In this document: positions 24,738 through 35,701 of the stretch, in pieces
Layout: every line of letters starts with the position of its first letter
Position numbering within the stretch: the stretch's first letter is position 1
Program-made: the position numbers and the translations under genes
Notes under the pieces: generated by a model
Told to the model about the DNA's origin: nothing
Databases searched by the model: none
The model's input: only the letters and a program-made list of their open reading frames with translations
Assembly (NCBI RefSeq): GCF_010389155.1
Contig: NC_057762.1
Span: 33,354,055 to 33,418,054, forward strand
DNA length: 64,000 nt
Reading direction: 5' to 3'
From: Erigeron canadensis
Lineage: Eukaryota; Streptophyta; Magnoliopsida; Asterales; Asteraceae

Positions 24738-25386
24738 CTTTAAGACATTATAAAGCATTTGTTCGTGTCAAAATTTTAACTTTTTAACTTTTCAGCCACT
24801 CATTTTCATTTCTGTGCTCAAATCTCAACCACTCGTTTTTTTTCTTTCCTCCATAAATCATTTTATTTCTCTAAATCATTCAAAAAATTTTATCTCAAAA
24901 ACCGTATATCGATAAATTATAAAAATTATATGGGTGTTCTTAAAATTTCATGTTATTTCATTAGAGATGTCATTCAATATACTTTCAAAGAATTTTTAAA
25001 TCCGAGGGCGGAGCCCGTGCGGCTAAGGCATTTGACTATCATACTCTATGACCTATCACCTTCTTTGACATATCACACCCGATTATCTATCACCCTCACC
25101 ATCTCACCACAACAACGCCGCGGGAACTTTATCTCGTAAAACAAATAAGGTTTCAAGATTCAACTTTCAATAATGCACACATGTTAATGCATGATGTATA
25201 AAACATTACATTCAACTTCCAACAATTTAATTTCTCTCACGAGTACACTACTCGCCGCCAACACCACCAATCGACGTCGTTGCCACCACCACCGTCGCAC
25301 GCCAGCTCTACTTATTACCGTCACTACTGTCGCCACCATTAGATAGCCGCCACTTCCACCTCCGCATCACGCAGATATCGTTCTAG
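23835..25386 (+). mobile_element. Head-to-tail cluster of about five Helitron-like units
   Basis: Consecutive units end at CTCG or variants followed by T: 24117, about 24507 (TTCA), 24694 and 25136, with a last one at 25386 ending CTAG. Before each end is a GC hairpin such as CCGCAACGCG or GCATCGCGCGGG. The units start TCTATACTATAAAAT (23835) or similar TATTATAAAGC sequence. Between are CCACCACC-rich stretches that produce His/Pro-rich false frames (23913-24122). Exact inner borders are approximate. Confidence 0.55.
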
Positions 25387-28300
25387 TATAGTATAATATA
25401 CATATATATGTACACATGTAAAGATATTGAAACCTCGATGCAGGGATGGATGGAGAAGACGAGGATGGAGGCAACACAAAATATTATAATAATTAGGTTA
25501 GAAAGGCATATTTACCTTTCAAAATATCGTTGAGCAAAAATTGAATTGAAAAATCGAAAAAAACGACCCGAAAAAACCAAAAACCGTTAAAATCTAAGTG
25601 GTTTGGTTTTTTAAAAACCGAACGGATTAGTTCAGGTTTCGGTTTTGTATGCAGAAACCGACCGAAATAACTGAACCAAACCGAAACTATATATTATTTA
25701 ATTTATTCTATCTGAGTATCTTCTCCGTATCATATACGAGTGATATAACTAACTTAACAATGCTGGCTACGACCTCCTTTATCTTTATTTTTAACAATAT
25801 TGTCTGTTTTGCCTGCAGGTTTACAACTTTGTTTCTGGTTTTTCGGACAACACAATATTGTCCGCTTTGCCCGCAAGTTCACGACTTTATTTCTAGTTGT
25901 TCGGATAAACTTTTCAAGATGGTTACCCAAATAGCATTATTGCCGCTCGAGCATGTTTAACCGTGAAGTTAACATCTCATCAACAACTAATACACCCTGA
26001 ACGCATTATGTTATGTTAATGCAAAGATATTACTTAAAGTAAGGTTCCCCATTATATTTCATGATTGTTTACAACCGAATGTACATATACTTTTAATACA
26101 TTAAATCACCAATAATATAAAGTTAAAAAAAATTATATTTTTAAACATTTATAGTCAAACAAAACTGATTTAAGATAGTTTTTTAAAAAGATTTCCAACC
26201 TTTAAAACTATGTTTTAAATATCTTAGTCTTAAAAATACATTGTACGAAATAAAAAAAAAAACATTTCAAATAAACAAAACTAGATTAATACCCGGTCGG
26301 TGATCGGATTACCAACTAAACTTATACAGCAATGTATCACACATTGTGAAAAATATACGTCTTATAGTATATTATAATAAAATTTATTATGAAATCGGGC
26401 ATATGTTAAGATAACAAATCTTGTACATTTTTGGGTATAACATATATGAAGTCGGTTTTATATATACTCGACCTTACATGAAATTCGACTTGAAACTAAC
26501 CTGGAAAAACTGGGTTAGGGTTATGAAATCTCGACCCGGTAATCTTCCAACTTGATATTTTGGGTCGTGGTCGGGTTGACCTTTTGGATTAATAGATCAA
26601 ACCGTCAACCCAAAAATATTTTAAATTTATATAAAAAATTATAATAATTCGAACCATCAACTCATTTGATCAGACAACTCACAACCCATTTACTTAAAAT
26701 CAATCCGCCAACCACCGACCGTATTACCTGAAATTAACCCACCTAACCATTTAACTCGTAAACTTTAGTTTTGTTGGTTGGTGCTTGGGTTTGTGTTGAC
26801 GAACTGACAGAGTGACAGGTTTTGGTTGAGAAATTTAAATTTAAATTATAATTATACACCGGCATTCCGAACCCATTAACTCGAACCTGGATAATTATAC
26901 TTATATTTATTTTAATTGTTGTTCTATATAAAGTTATTTATTCTTTCATAAAAAAATTAAAATTATATAATTACTTGCTATAAACTTTTAAAGTACATTT
27001 TAGATGACTAAAACATCATGTTAAGCATATTTTTAAACATTACATTGTACTTTATCTATATATAAAAAAATATATAGGCCACATAATTTAAAACATTATT
27101 ATATATCTGTAAAATTTAAAATCAAATATCTTAATAACCATATGTTGTAAAACTATATGACAGTAAATATGATTGAATTAATAAAATAATATATGAATAT
27201 TCAGAATAATATAAATCTAACAAAAGTAATGGATGTAAAATTTTGGATTAGACTCGTAGGATGAGTTATCATGAAAACCTCTAAAAATCTTATAAAATTT
27301 AGGTATCACGACTATCTTGTTCAATTTTCTTAAAAAAACACTTTTACATATTATATACATAAATTAAAAATTAAAGTAATAATATATTTTTCCTTTTTTC
27401 CCCCTAAAATAAATTAATTTATGATTTTTAATTAATTTAAAAATTAATTTTTAGTTTTTCTTGTTGTTCAAATATAAACTCTTAAATAATTTATATTACA
27501 TATATTTATTTCACCTCTTCCATTTGAATAACAAAATATTACCACTAATCATAGCTAGATTCACCCTCCTCTTCCTTTTCACCTAAACAAACAAACATAT
27601 ACACTTTTGATGTCATTATGCTCGTGATAGTATTTTATAGCTGAGATGTGATATTCTCATCTTTGTCTAATTATCAAGATCTACATCAACCTTCTCATCC
27701 CGTCAGCCACCATCTCCGGCTAGACCTTCCCGTCGAGAACAACCATCATGTGGTTGAGAGTGAATGAATGAAAATAAAGAGTAGGTGAAAATTGAATAGA
27801 AATGAATGGTTGTGTAATGACATTGACAACCCGTTTTAAAAAACGGTTGAAAATAACGATATTTTTATTCCAACCATTTTAAAAATGTTTTTATTTTTTT
27901 GTTGAATTTAATTTTTTAAATTTTGTTTTCTAATTTATAATGATAAACTAACCCTAATGCAACTTTCGTGAATTGTAAGTTACATAATTATTCTTCTAAC
28001 CTGGTCACTCATTGAATATTAAGTTAGCTTTTTATTATTATAAAAAACAACATGTTTGAAAATGGGTTAAAAATGAGAAAAAAAATCACTAAAACGTTGG
28101 CAAATGAGAGATAGGAAAAATACGAAATAAATTTTAAACATTTTACCATATATATATAAACTACACATTTAATATAATTAATTAGTTACCATATCTAGAT
28201 TTTTAATTTCAAGAGCTCAGATTGATTTATAAAACTAATTTCAATGGTCCAGATCAAAAGTTAAATTTTATTTTTTTCTCTCTGCTCTACCGGCAATATA

Positions 28301-28483
28301 TATATATATAATAATAAAATAAATTAGTAAAAAAAAAGAAGATTAAAACAATATTTAAACCGAAATAATTATCACTTTCTCTTCTTAACATATCTATACA
28401 ATCTTATAATAATTAAAACCAAAAGTTGAGGGGGCTAAAATGAAATTGGGTGCAAATATCATTTGTTTCATATTCTTCACATA
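25387..28483. other. AT-rich intergenic DNA
   Basis: No exon-like sequence is seen over about 3 kb. At 26281 a minus-oriented Helitron-like 3' end occurs (GACCGGGTATTAATCTAG then T), with no recognisable 5' partner. 25540-25680 is rich in AAACCG/CCGAA words. The frame at 25649-25960 partly repeats itself (two TTTGCCYGCARGTT-type stretches) but has no protein family. Confidence 0.4.
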
Positions 28484-28721
28484 TCTATACTATCTTATAA
28501 TAGTTATCACTTTCTCTCTCATAAAAGTATTATATGCAAAATTACCACTTTACTCTTGATTAATTAATTTACATCCATCTTTTAAAATATCTTCACTATA
28601 TCTTTACATCAATTACTTACACCCACCACCAACAATAGTTCGTCACCACCACGACCGCCGTCACCACCACCGGTCGTCTTCATGACCAAACCGCCGCCGC
28701 ATTGTGCGGATACAATGCTAG
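28484..28721 (+). mobile_element. Short Helitron-like unit
   Basis: It starts A|TCTATACTATCTTATAATAG and ends with hairpin CCGCATTGTGCGG, spacer ATACAATG, then CTAG|T at 28718-28721. All marks of a non-autonomous Helitron are present: A-T target, TC start, hairpin, CTAG end. It lies about 120 bp upstream of the sHSP-like start codon and so may contribute promoter sequence. Confidence 0.65.
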
Positions 28722-28841
28722 TTTACTATAACTCTGTAAGTAACGATCCCCGTTCCTATTTAATTTATTTTTTTTTAATTTCCGATTTTGAAGTTAAAAA
28801 GTGGCATTGGATCTGAGCCGTTTTGTGTGATCGATCGACGG

Positions 28842-29035
28842 ATGGCTTCCTGGTTTGCTAATCCTCTCCATTTCAAACCTGTCCCCTTGTTTCGTCCTGT
28901 AGCAGTAGTTTCTTGTCGTTGCACTAAAACGGAGTATAATCATTTTTTTGAAAGGCAAAACAAGAATAAGCTAAAGCTAGAAGGCAGATGCAAGGAGGAT
29001 ACCTTTTATCTTGTCAAAAAAATTTACAGGGGTTT

Positions 29036-29070
<35 letters not shown>

Positions 29071-32000
29071 ACACGTATGTTGATTTAAATTTTGCTTATA
29101 TATATATTTTCTATATATGATCATTTCAGGAGCGTTTCATCCTCGACTCTCAGCAACTAAAAATCTGGCTCGTTTACTAAGCGGGCTGGATGAGGAATTC
29201 CATTATCCAGTCAGCAGTAAATCTCTGAGGTGGAATGTGATGGAGGATGCTAAAGCCCTGTACCTAGTCCGCGACATGTATGATTGTACTGGAACTGTAC
29301 CGGTGGATGAATATACTGCTTATCAATGTAATAGCGGTATGTAACATTTACCTTTGTTTACTTTTATTAGTATTTATGTACTTATAATTCCTTACTAGCC
29401 GATGAACCCGTGTGCAAACACAGGATGCGAATAAAACACATAGAATATATGTTTTTAGGGTCGAAACTCTATATTTTAGCTTTCTTTCTTTCTTAAAAAC
29501 GTGCTCCATTGAATAAAACACATAAATTAAAAACCTCCTTAGACAAAAAGATTAATTACTGTTATTGTAACACCCCATTCCGGAATGAAATAGGGAATTA
29601 CATCAAATGCTAAAACGGTCTTGAATTACAATAAATAAAATAGAAGATCATAAGAAAGTACCCAAAATCGCAATGAAAAGCATCCATTGTCTAACGAATA
29701 GGACCTAGGTCTTCTAAACCTTTAGTATAGTTTATTGGTTTTGTAATGAAAGGTATAAGGTTTTGTCACCTCTTCAACCATCTCGCCATTAGATAGGATT
29801 TTTTTGAACTAGAAATCCTATAGGTTGACGCCACAAATTCCCAAGTACTTAGAATAACTTGAAATCCCATAGGTTGACGCCACAAATTCCATCCCCAAAA
29901 ACCATATTTTGACTGGGCTTCAAGTATATCAAGTGTACTTGAAGGATTAAGACGTTTCTTCTATTATTTTTCCTGACGCAGCTGGGCCATCCTGGACTTG
30001 AACCAGAGACCTCGCCTGTGTACAAACAATTCACGCACTTCTTTATCTCTAAAGATAGGATGTCCTAACCATCCAACCGCTATTCCATCCCCATTATCTA
30101 TTGAGCCCGCCCTGAATAATCCAAATTTGCCAGATAATTTCCGACGGAAATGGTAGTTGGATCCTCCAGAACTACAAGAATCCTTAGTTAGAATTAACAT
30201 GGGATTCCAACTCATCGTGACCTTGTCAAGTTGGAGATGATTGGCTGTGAGAGGCTCACCATCACTAAATCTTCGTGTGACACGCTTGCGAAAAACGGTA
30301 AAAGAAATTTTGATGCCATAGAATACATAAATATAAGGTTATACAAGTATATAATATTTCAGCTAAATTTATATTCCGTTGTCATTCTGGTGCAACACAT
30401 GACTGCTCATAAATCCTAAAACATAGCCTGATGCTATAGTTGTCATTCAACACAAACTAACTGTGCCAAACTGCCAATAGTTACCTAACCTAACCCGAAC
30501 CTCGTGCAACCCAAATGGCCCATCCTTCATAGTTACCGTTTAACTCAAAATTAACAGTTATCCAATTACACAACTCGTTCAACACAAATTGACAGCTACC
30601 CAATTACCCAACCTGAACCTAATGTGACAAATGACCCATCCTTCCATTACTATCACCATTTCCTCTATAGGCTAAACCATGTACGGATAAACAAAGTAAA
30701 TTATTTTTTCAAAACAATAGACATAACCTGTGTTCGGGATCTTCACTTGAGATACGCACGCTAGATGTAAGACAACGTCTTCGTTAGCTCCATCCTAAAA
30801 CGAAACAAAAAAAAACTGTTACTCTTTACAAATATCCAATATATTCTAAATCAAAATAAAGCACCATCAGGTTGTAAACAACAATATATATTAATTTGTT
30901 TTATTTAAAAAGAGCAAATAGCTTCATACTACAAAATATTTGGATGCATTTTTAATGTTTGTCCCTTCTTTTATTTGATAACTCGATTCGAAGATCTTCA
31001 AGGGGGTGGCATCTCCTTTAGGCTTTAGTTTCTGTACTACAGATTCTGTAGTTTGTATATATAGGTATTAAATATCATATATAAATCACAGAAACAGTAG
31101 ATTTAAAATATAAAATATTACAATTTTACCTTCAGTTACAGTATACACAACGAACTCACTTGAATTCTGTTACATCTCCTTTCTTTTCATTAATTCTAGA
31201 CATCCATGTTCAGGTTATGTCCATACAAAAGGGTCACGTATGTTTTATAAACGGGTCAACCATAATTGTTGGATAAAATCAAGATTTATATAAGCAAGAT
31301 TTACATGCTTTCAAATCTGCGAGAGTGATGTTAGGATTTTCTAAATTTTAGTGGCGAAGTGTTCGAATTAGTTTTTAGATAATGTGGTACATGGTTAAAA
31401 AATGATAACTTTCATCTACATTATATTAAACGAGAGGAAGTATCCGTGCGTTGCGATGGTGAGATGGTAGGGGTGATATGTTATAGAGTGTGATAGATCA
31501 TAGGAGGTGATATGTCAGAGTGTGATAGATCATAGGAGGTGATATGTCATAGAGTGTGATAGCCAAATGCCGTAGCCGTACGGGCTCCGCTGCCGGATTT
31601 AAAAATTCGTTGAAAGTATATCGAATGAGATCTCTAATGGAAATTTTAAGAACACCCATATAATTTTATAATTTATCGATTATCGATGTACCGTTTTTGA
31701 GATAAAATATTTTGAATGAATTAAAGGAATATAATGATTTATGGAGGAGACAGAAAATAACTTCGTGGTTGAGATTTGAGGAGAGAGAGAAAATATTATA
31801 TTATTTTAACTAAATATAGAATAGATAGAAGAGACATTTTGGGGAAGTAATGTTAACAGTTAAAATTTTAGGCAGATGTTATTTGCTTTGTAATATAATA
31901 TAGAGGTGTTATTTGCTTTCTATAATATGGTATAGATAGATAGATAACTTATTGTATTTGTGTATGTGTGTAAAGATAATGATTTATTTTATGTTTTACA

Positions 32001-32325
32001 TTTTATAGGACCATCACGTGTCTTTGGTTGTGTGCGTGTATACGAGTGGATGGATTTGATTCGTATCGTTGTAGGAAAAGAAGGCCCTACTCCTGTGGTC
32101 AAGTATGGAGGGTTCTTGATCGACATTGAGTTACCGGAAGATATATTCATACATGACTGCCAAAAAAGACCTATGAATGTGAAGAATGAAGCATTGAAGA
32201 TAGCTATCCCTAAACATGAAAATAAGTGGATTCATACAATCACTACCAGAGGAAATATATTTGAAGAATTGAAGATGTATAAATGCCTCTTCAAATATAT
32301 ATTTTATAATAAAATGAATTATTAG
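28842..32325 (+). CDS. Divergent small heat-shock-like protein, probable organelle target, three exons
   Basis: Exons 28842-29031, 29130-29336 and 32009-32325 join at GT-AG borders, each in phase 1, to give 237 residues. The start [17 protein letters not shown] is rich in Ser/Arg and hydrophobic residues and poor in acids, as in a plastid or mitochondrial transit peptide. Residues 95-115 ([21 protein letters not shown]) match the alpha-crystallin start of organelle Hsp20 proteins (W-V-ED-ALYLRVDMPG). Exon 3 has [12 protein letters not shown] and [15 protein letters not shown], like the usual ELPE and MKNGVLKVTVPK near the domain end. The Hsp20 GVL core reads EALKIAI here, so it may have lost or changed chaperone function. 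Family assignment is by eye. Preserved splice phase across a 2.7-kb intron full of insertions argues for a gene still under selection. Confidence 0.62.
29395..29440 (-). mobile_element. Helitron-like 3' end inside intron 2 of the sHSP-like gene
   Basis: The minus strand reads CCTGTGTTTGCACACGGG, then TTCATCGGCTAG with host T beyond. The stem (CCTGTG / CACACGG) and CTAG end fit a Helitron terminus. The 5' end was not found, so the span of the unit is unknown. Confidence 0.4.
29951..30216 (-). other. Mosaic plastid-derived insertion (NUPT): trnI-GAU 3' exon, psbB piece
   Basis: 29983-30016 matches the 3' exon of plastid trnI-GAU (GAGGTCTCTGGTTCAAGTCC and onward), and 29951-29982 continues into the trnI-trnA spacer. 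Immediately next, 30017-30124 on the same strand reads as psbB (CP47): [19 protein letters not shown] then GHPIFRDKE. In plastid genomes these lie far apart, one in the inverted repeat and one in the large single-copy region. A third patch, 30184-30216, resembles the plastid rRNA-operon spacer (TTAGTTAGAAT...ATGGGATTCCAACTCA). This is non-functional organelle DNA captured in an intron. Matches are from memory and should be aligned. Confidence 0.75.
31431..31936 (-). mobile_element. Helitron-like repeat, CTCG family, in intron 2 of the sHSP-like gene
   Basis: The minus strand ends CGCAACGCACGGATACTTCCTCTCG at 31431 next to host T. It starts TCTATACCATATTATAG at about 31936, with a second start-like copy at about 31906. 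Internal blocks match the unit at 21990-22451. It lies 72 bp before exon 3. Confidence 0.6.
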
Positions 32326-32357
32326 TGTTATGTTCTCGTATGTATACACGGATACTA

Positions 32358-32748
32358 CTAAATAATAATTTGGTACCCGCACGTTGTGGCGGATATTATT
32401 GATAGAGTTTCGATTGTTGTAATCTTAAATCTTTTAATATCTTTAATTACGACATTTTCTTGATCTTGAAATCTTTTGATCAAGTCAATTACAACTTTTG
32501 CTTGATCGGGATCCATATGAATAGATGTTGTACCGCCACAATTTCGAGCGATGGAGGGTGAAGTTCAGAGATGTGTTGTGTGTGTTTTAATGTGTCTACA
32601 TTTGATGAAAGGTATTTGTATTTATTAGAAGATATTTATTGGGAGAGGGAAGACTAAAGGGGTGAGGAAGGGTAAAAACGTAAAATTGCATGTCTCAAAT
32701 CTTGTAAACTTTCAACAAGGGTGGATAATTTTTAATAAGGAGTATAGA
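32358..32748 (-). mobile_element. Helitron-like unit just downstream of the sHSP-like gene
   Basis: On the minus strand it starts A|TCTATACTCCTTATTAAAAA at 32748 and ends GCCACAACGTGCGGGTACC...TTAG|T at 32358. The terminal CTAG is TTAG here. It begins 33 bp after the stop codon of the sHSP-like gene and probably replaces or supplies the native 3' UTR. Confidence 0.5.
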
Positions 32749-33605
32749 TGTATAGGTTGGCCAGTTGCGAGAAGAACCTACATTCCCAATCACATCACAT
32801 ATAAGTTAAACGATTTCATTTAATTCCCAATCACATCACCTATAAGTTAAAAAAATAATGTTGCAGACCCCACCTCCTTGCGTTCTTTAGCTTCTTGGTG
32901 AGGACTCTTGGCCAAGGACTCCCTCCAAAGACTTTCGTTGCTTACAGCGTCCGAAGTCCTCAAGCACAAAAACGCATGCCTTAGGACGTTATAAGCTAAG
33001 GCCTAGAGGTGCTTGTAGTTTTGAGGTTGAATAAACATTTTAATTATTTAAGTGAGACACTTCTAGAGGTGGGCAAAAAAACCGGTTCCTCAACCGGTTC
33101 AGATTATCTAGGAACTGCAACCGATTGGAACCGGTTCCGGTTCCTCAAGAACCGACGGTCCGGGACCGGTTCCACTTTCGAATCCAAAAAGTCGGTTCCT
33201 ACCCGGTTTCAAACGGTTCCGAACTGAAAAAACCCGAAAAAAACATGGTCAAACGTTGACCAAAAACCGGTTCCAGTCAACGTTGACTGGAACCGGTTCC
33301 TGTTCCACCGATCGGTTCTTTTGCCCTGGTCTAGACGCTTCTAAAGTTACATTCAACTTAAATCAAAAGGTTAACCAAATTTTAAAACTATATTAATATT
33401 AAAACATTTTGGCATCCATTTACTAAAACTTAAGTTCACTTTGGAATAAAAGCAAAGTTTTAGCGAGCATAACTGTCAAGTCATAATAGAAAATTTGACC
33501 CCTGTGATGAACGGACTTAATGCATACCAATTAAATTTACATGTTATATACTCAAATATTTAAATTAAGGAAAGTAACACCTAAACAACTCCACGTTATA
33601 TAAAA
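32749..33605. other. Spacer with ACCGGTTCC-rich low-complexity patch
   Basis: 33070-33325 is dense in ACCGGTTCC, GGAACCGGTT and related words on both strands, with GTTGACC spacers. This resembles a decayed simple or terminal repeat. No gene is seen; the frame 33009-33227 follows the repeat. Confidence 0.5.
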
Positions 33606-33926
33606 CTAGATGGATGCCCGTGCAATGCAGCGATGATGACGGTAACGACGACGGTATGACAACGACGACAGTGGTGGCGTCGATGTGCAATAGAAACGGT
33701 GGCGCTGGTGGTGGCGTGGTAGTGATTGTAAATTAATTGATGTGAGAGGGGTTAATATGGTAAGTTAAGGGTTGGAGGATCTATGTTGTAAATTATTTCA
33801 TTAAGGTATTTTAGTTATATATGTGAAGATGTTTAAATTAGTGAATAAAGAAGAGTGATAATATTGTCATTTCAAAGTCTTAATTACTTTAAGGGTTTGG
33901 TAGTTTGCTTTATATAGTAGTATAGA
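33606..33926 (-). mobile_element. Short Helitron-like unit, both ends clear
   Basis: On the minus strand it starts A|TCTATACTACTATATAAAGC at 33926 and ends GCATTGCACGGGCATCCATCTAG|T at 33606. The 321-bp interior is rich in CGTCGTTACC/CACCACC words like other members. The A-T target site is clean. Confidence 0.65.
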
Positions 33927-34859
33927 TGGACAATGGGCATTGTTTAATCATTATGTTAAAATTTTCATCTATCGTTAATACAAAAGTTTTTACAATTTTA
34001 ATTTATCTTTAACAAAATATTGGTTCCAAACTCAAACCCAAAAAGTGTATATATGATACTATAACATTAAACTTAGTAATATTTTAATAAGGGCAAACGA
34101 TTCGTACTGCATTATTTTACCTATCTTAGGTATTGCTATGTAAAAAAGTTATAAATTAAACCTTTAAATTTGATAAACATATATAACTCCCTTTGAATTT
34201 TACATAATCCCTCCTGAAATACACATGTTTTAACTAAGATAGATTTTACATGTTTTACCTAAGTTTTCCCCTTAAAATAATATGTCAACTTGATAATATG
34301 TAAACATGACTCAAGTGTAAATATTACAAATTTTGTAGAATAAAACTCTAAATAGCTTTAACTGATTCCAAATTTTAATTAAAAACTAATATATCTATAT
34401 CTATATAATTATTAAAAGAGTAGTAAATCGAACGAATTTAAAGCATGCGCAACTCAAAACTAGCTTATAATATTGCCACATATGATTTATCTTAAGTACA
34501 TTCACATTCTTGATTAACTCAACTTAGTCATTCTTATCATTCGTTAGCCTTTCTAAATCCAAACCTATCTTATTTGTCATTGAGTTGTTTTCTTTATCAA
34601 TAATTCACTAGATAGTTCAATCTACCATTTCCATCATCATTTACTCAACTAGTGAAAATCAACATTTCTCACAAATCACTATTAACAAATTAACACATAT
34701 ACTTCATAATCAAATTTATCATACAACTCAATGACAAACTATGTTATACAAGAATTTGGGGGTAATTTATATAAAACCCACTTTCTAGCAGAAATCCCCA
34801 AGTTAAAAATCCTCATGAACCCTAATTCTCAATAACAAATAAAAACTAGGCTAATGAAA
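33927..34859. other. AT-rich spacer, nothing recognised
   Basis: No coding, RNA or repeat boundary was recognised in about 0.9 kb. Confidence 0.4.
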
Positions 34860-35701
34860 ATCAAGAAAACAACTGTGTGATGCGGGAAATAACATGTGAA
34901 GGGGTAGTTAATTCAGTGATTGAATTATAGAGAAACACGTGTGATGCGGTTTCAATCTATGATGGATCAAATTCTGTGAGAGAATTAAAGGTTGTGTGAA
35001 ATAACCAAGTTTACTGTGAAGGATGGTTCGTGATGAACAAGGTCAGTGATTGATCAAATGCATATGGTGTGATGCTAAGTGCGAAGAAACTATAAAGAAA
35101 GTTTGTGTGAAGCAGACTCATGTGAAGCAAATTTGTGTGAAGCAAATTTACGTAAAGAAAAGTTCGTGAGGAACAAAAGATGGTGTGACGTGATCAAAGA
35201 TTTATGGAACAAAATTTTTGTACTGCAAGTCGAGAAGATTTGGGTCAAGCAAGAGAATAGGCGTGATGCCAATTCTAAGACAGATGGATGTCTAAACATT
35301 AGAAGAGCAAGTCTTAAACAATTAGGGGGAGAATGTTGGACTTTGTAATTGGTTTAAGACTTGAAGGGTTATATTTAAAGTAGGGGAATAGTGTAAGGAC
35401 CAAAGTACACTTTTATACGGTTGGGAAAACCATCGTGACCTTACAGAAACAAAAGGCACGTTTGAAGCTTCTGATATACAAAGCGATATGACCATTCGGA
35501 GAAGACACGCCTATTCAAGAAGCAACGTGATGGTTAGAGATTAACCGTCATCCTAGACTAGTATAAATATGTGTGTTTATTTCAGTTTTTTGTAACCCCC
35601 GATTGTATAAACAATAGTGATTATTGTTCGATTATGATTGAACCAATTCTTGCAAATTCTTGTTAATTCGATCTTGTGGAGTGATTCATGTGATCTCAAC
35701 A
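34860..35701 (+). mobile_element. 3' end of a Ty1/copia-type element with its 3' LTR
   Basis: The LTR is 35334-35701 (368 bp). It begins TGTTGGACTT directly after the polypurine tract TTAGGGGGAGAA and ends CTCAACA, so TGTTG/CAACA inverted ends are present. Upstream, 35079-35330 resembles the end of a copia polyprotein, locally amplified into repeats of GTGTGAAGCA. No 5' LTR, RT or integrase is found. The next base, 35702, is the first base of the duplicated block. Confidence 0.75.

Noticed and set aside
29983..30016. A tRNA gene
   Set aside because: Only the 3' exon of plastid trnI-GAU is present, with no 5' exon or intron; it is captured organelle DNA.
30012..30124. A nuclear photosystem gene (psbB)
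   Set aside because: Only about 37 codons survive, flanked by unrelated plastid sequence, with no start or transit peptide.
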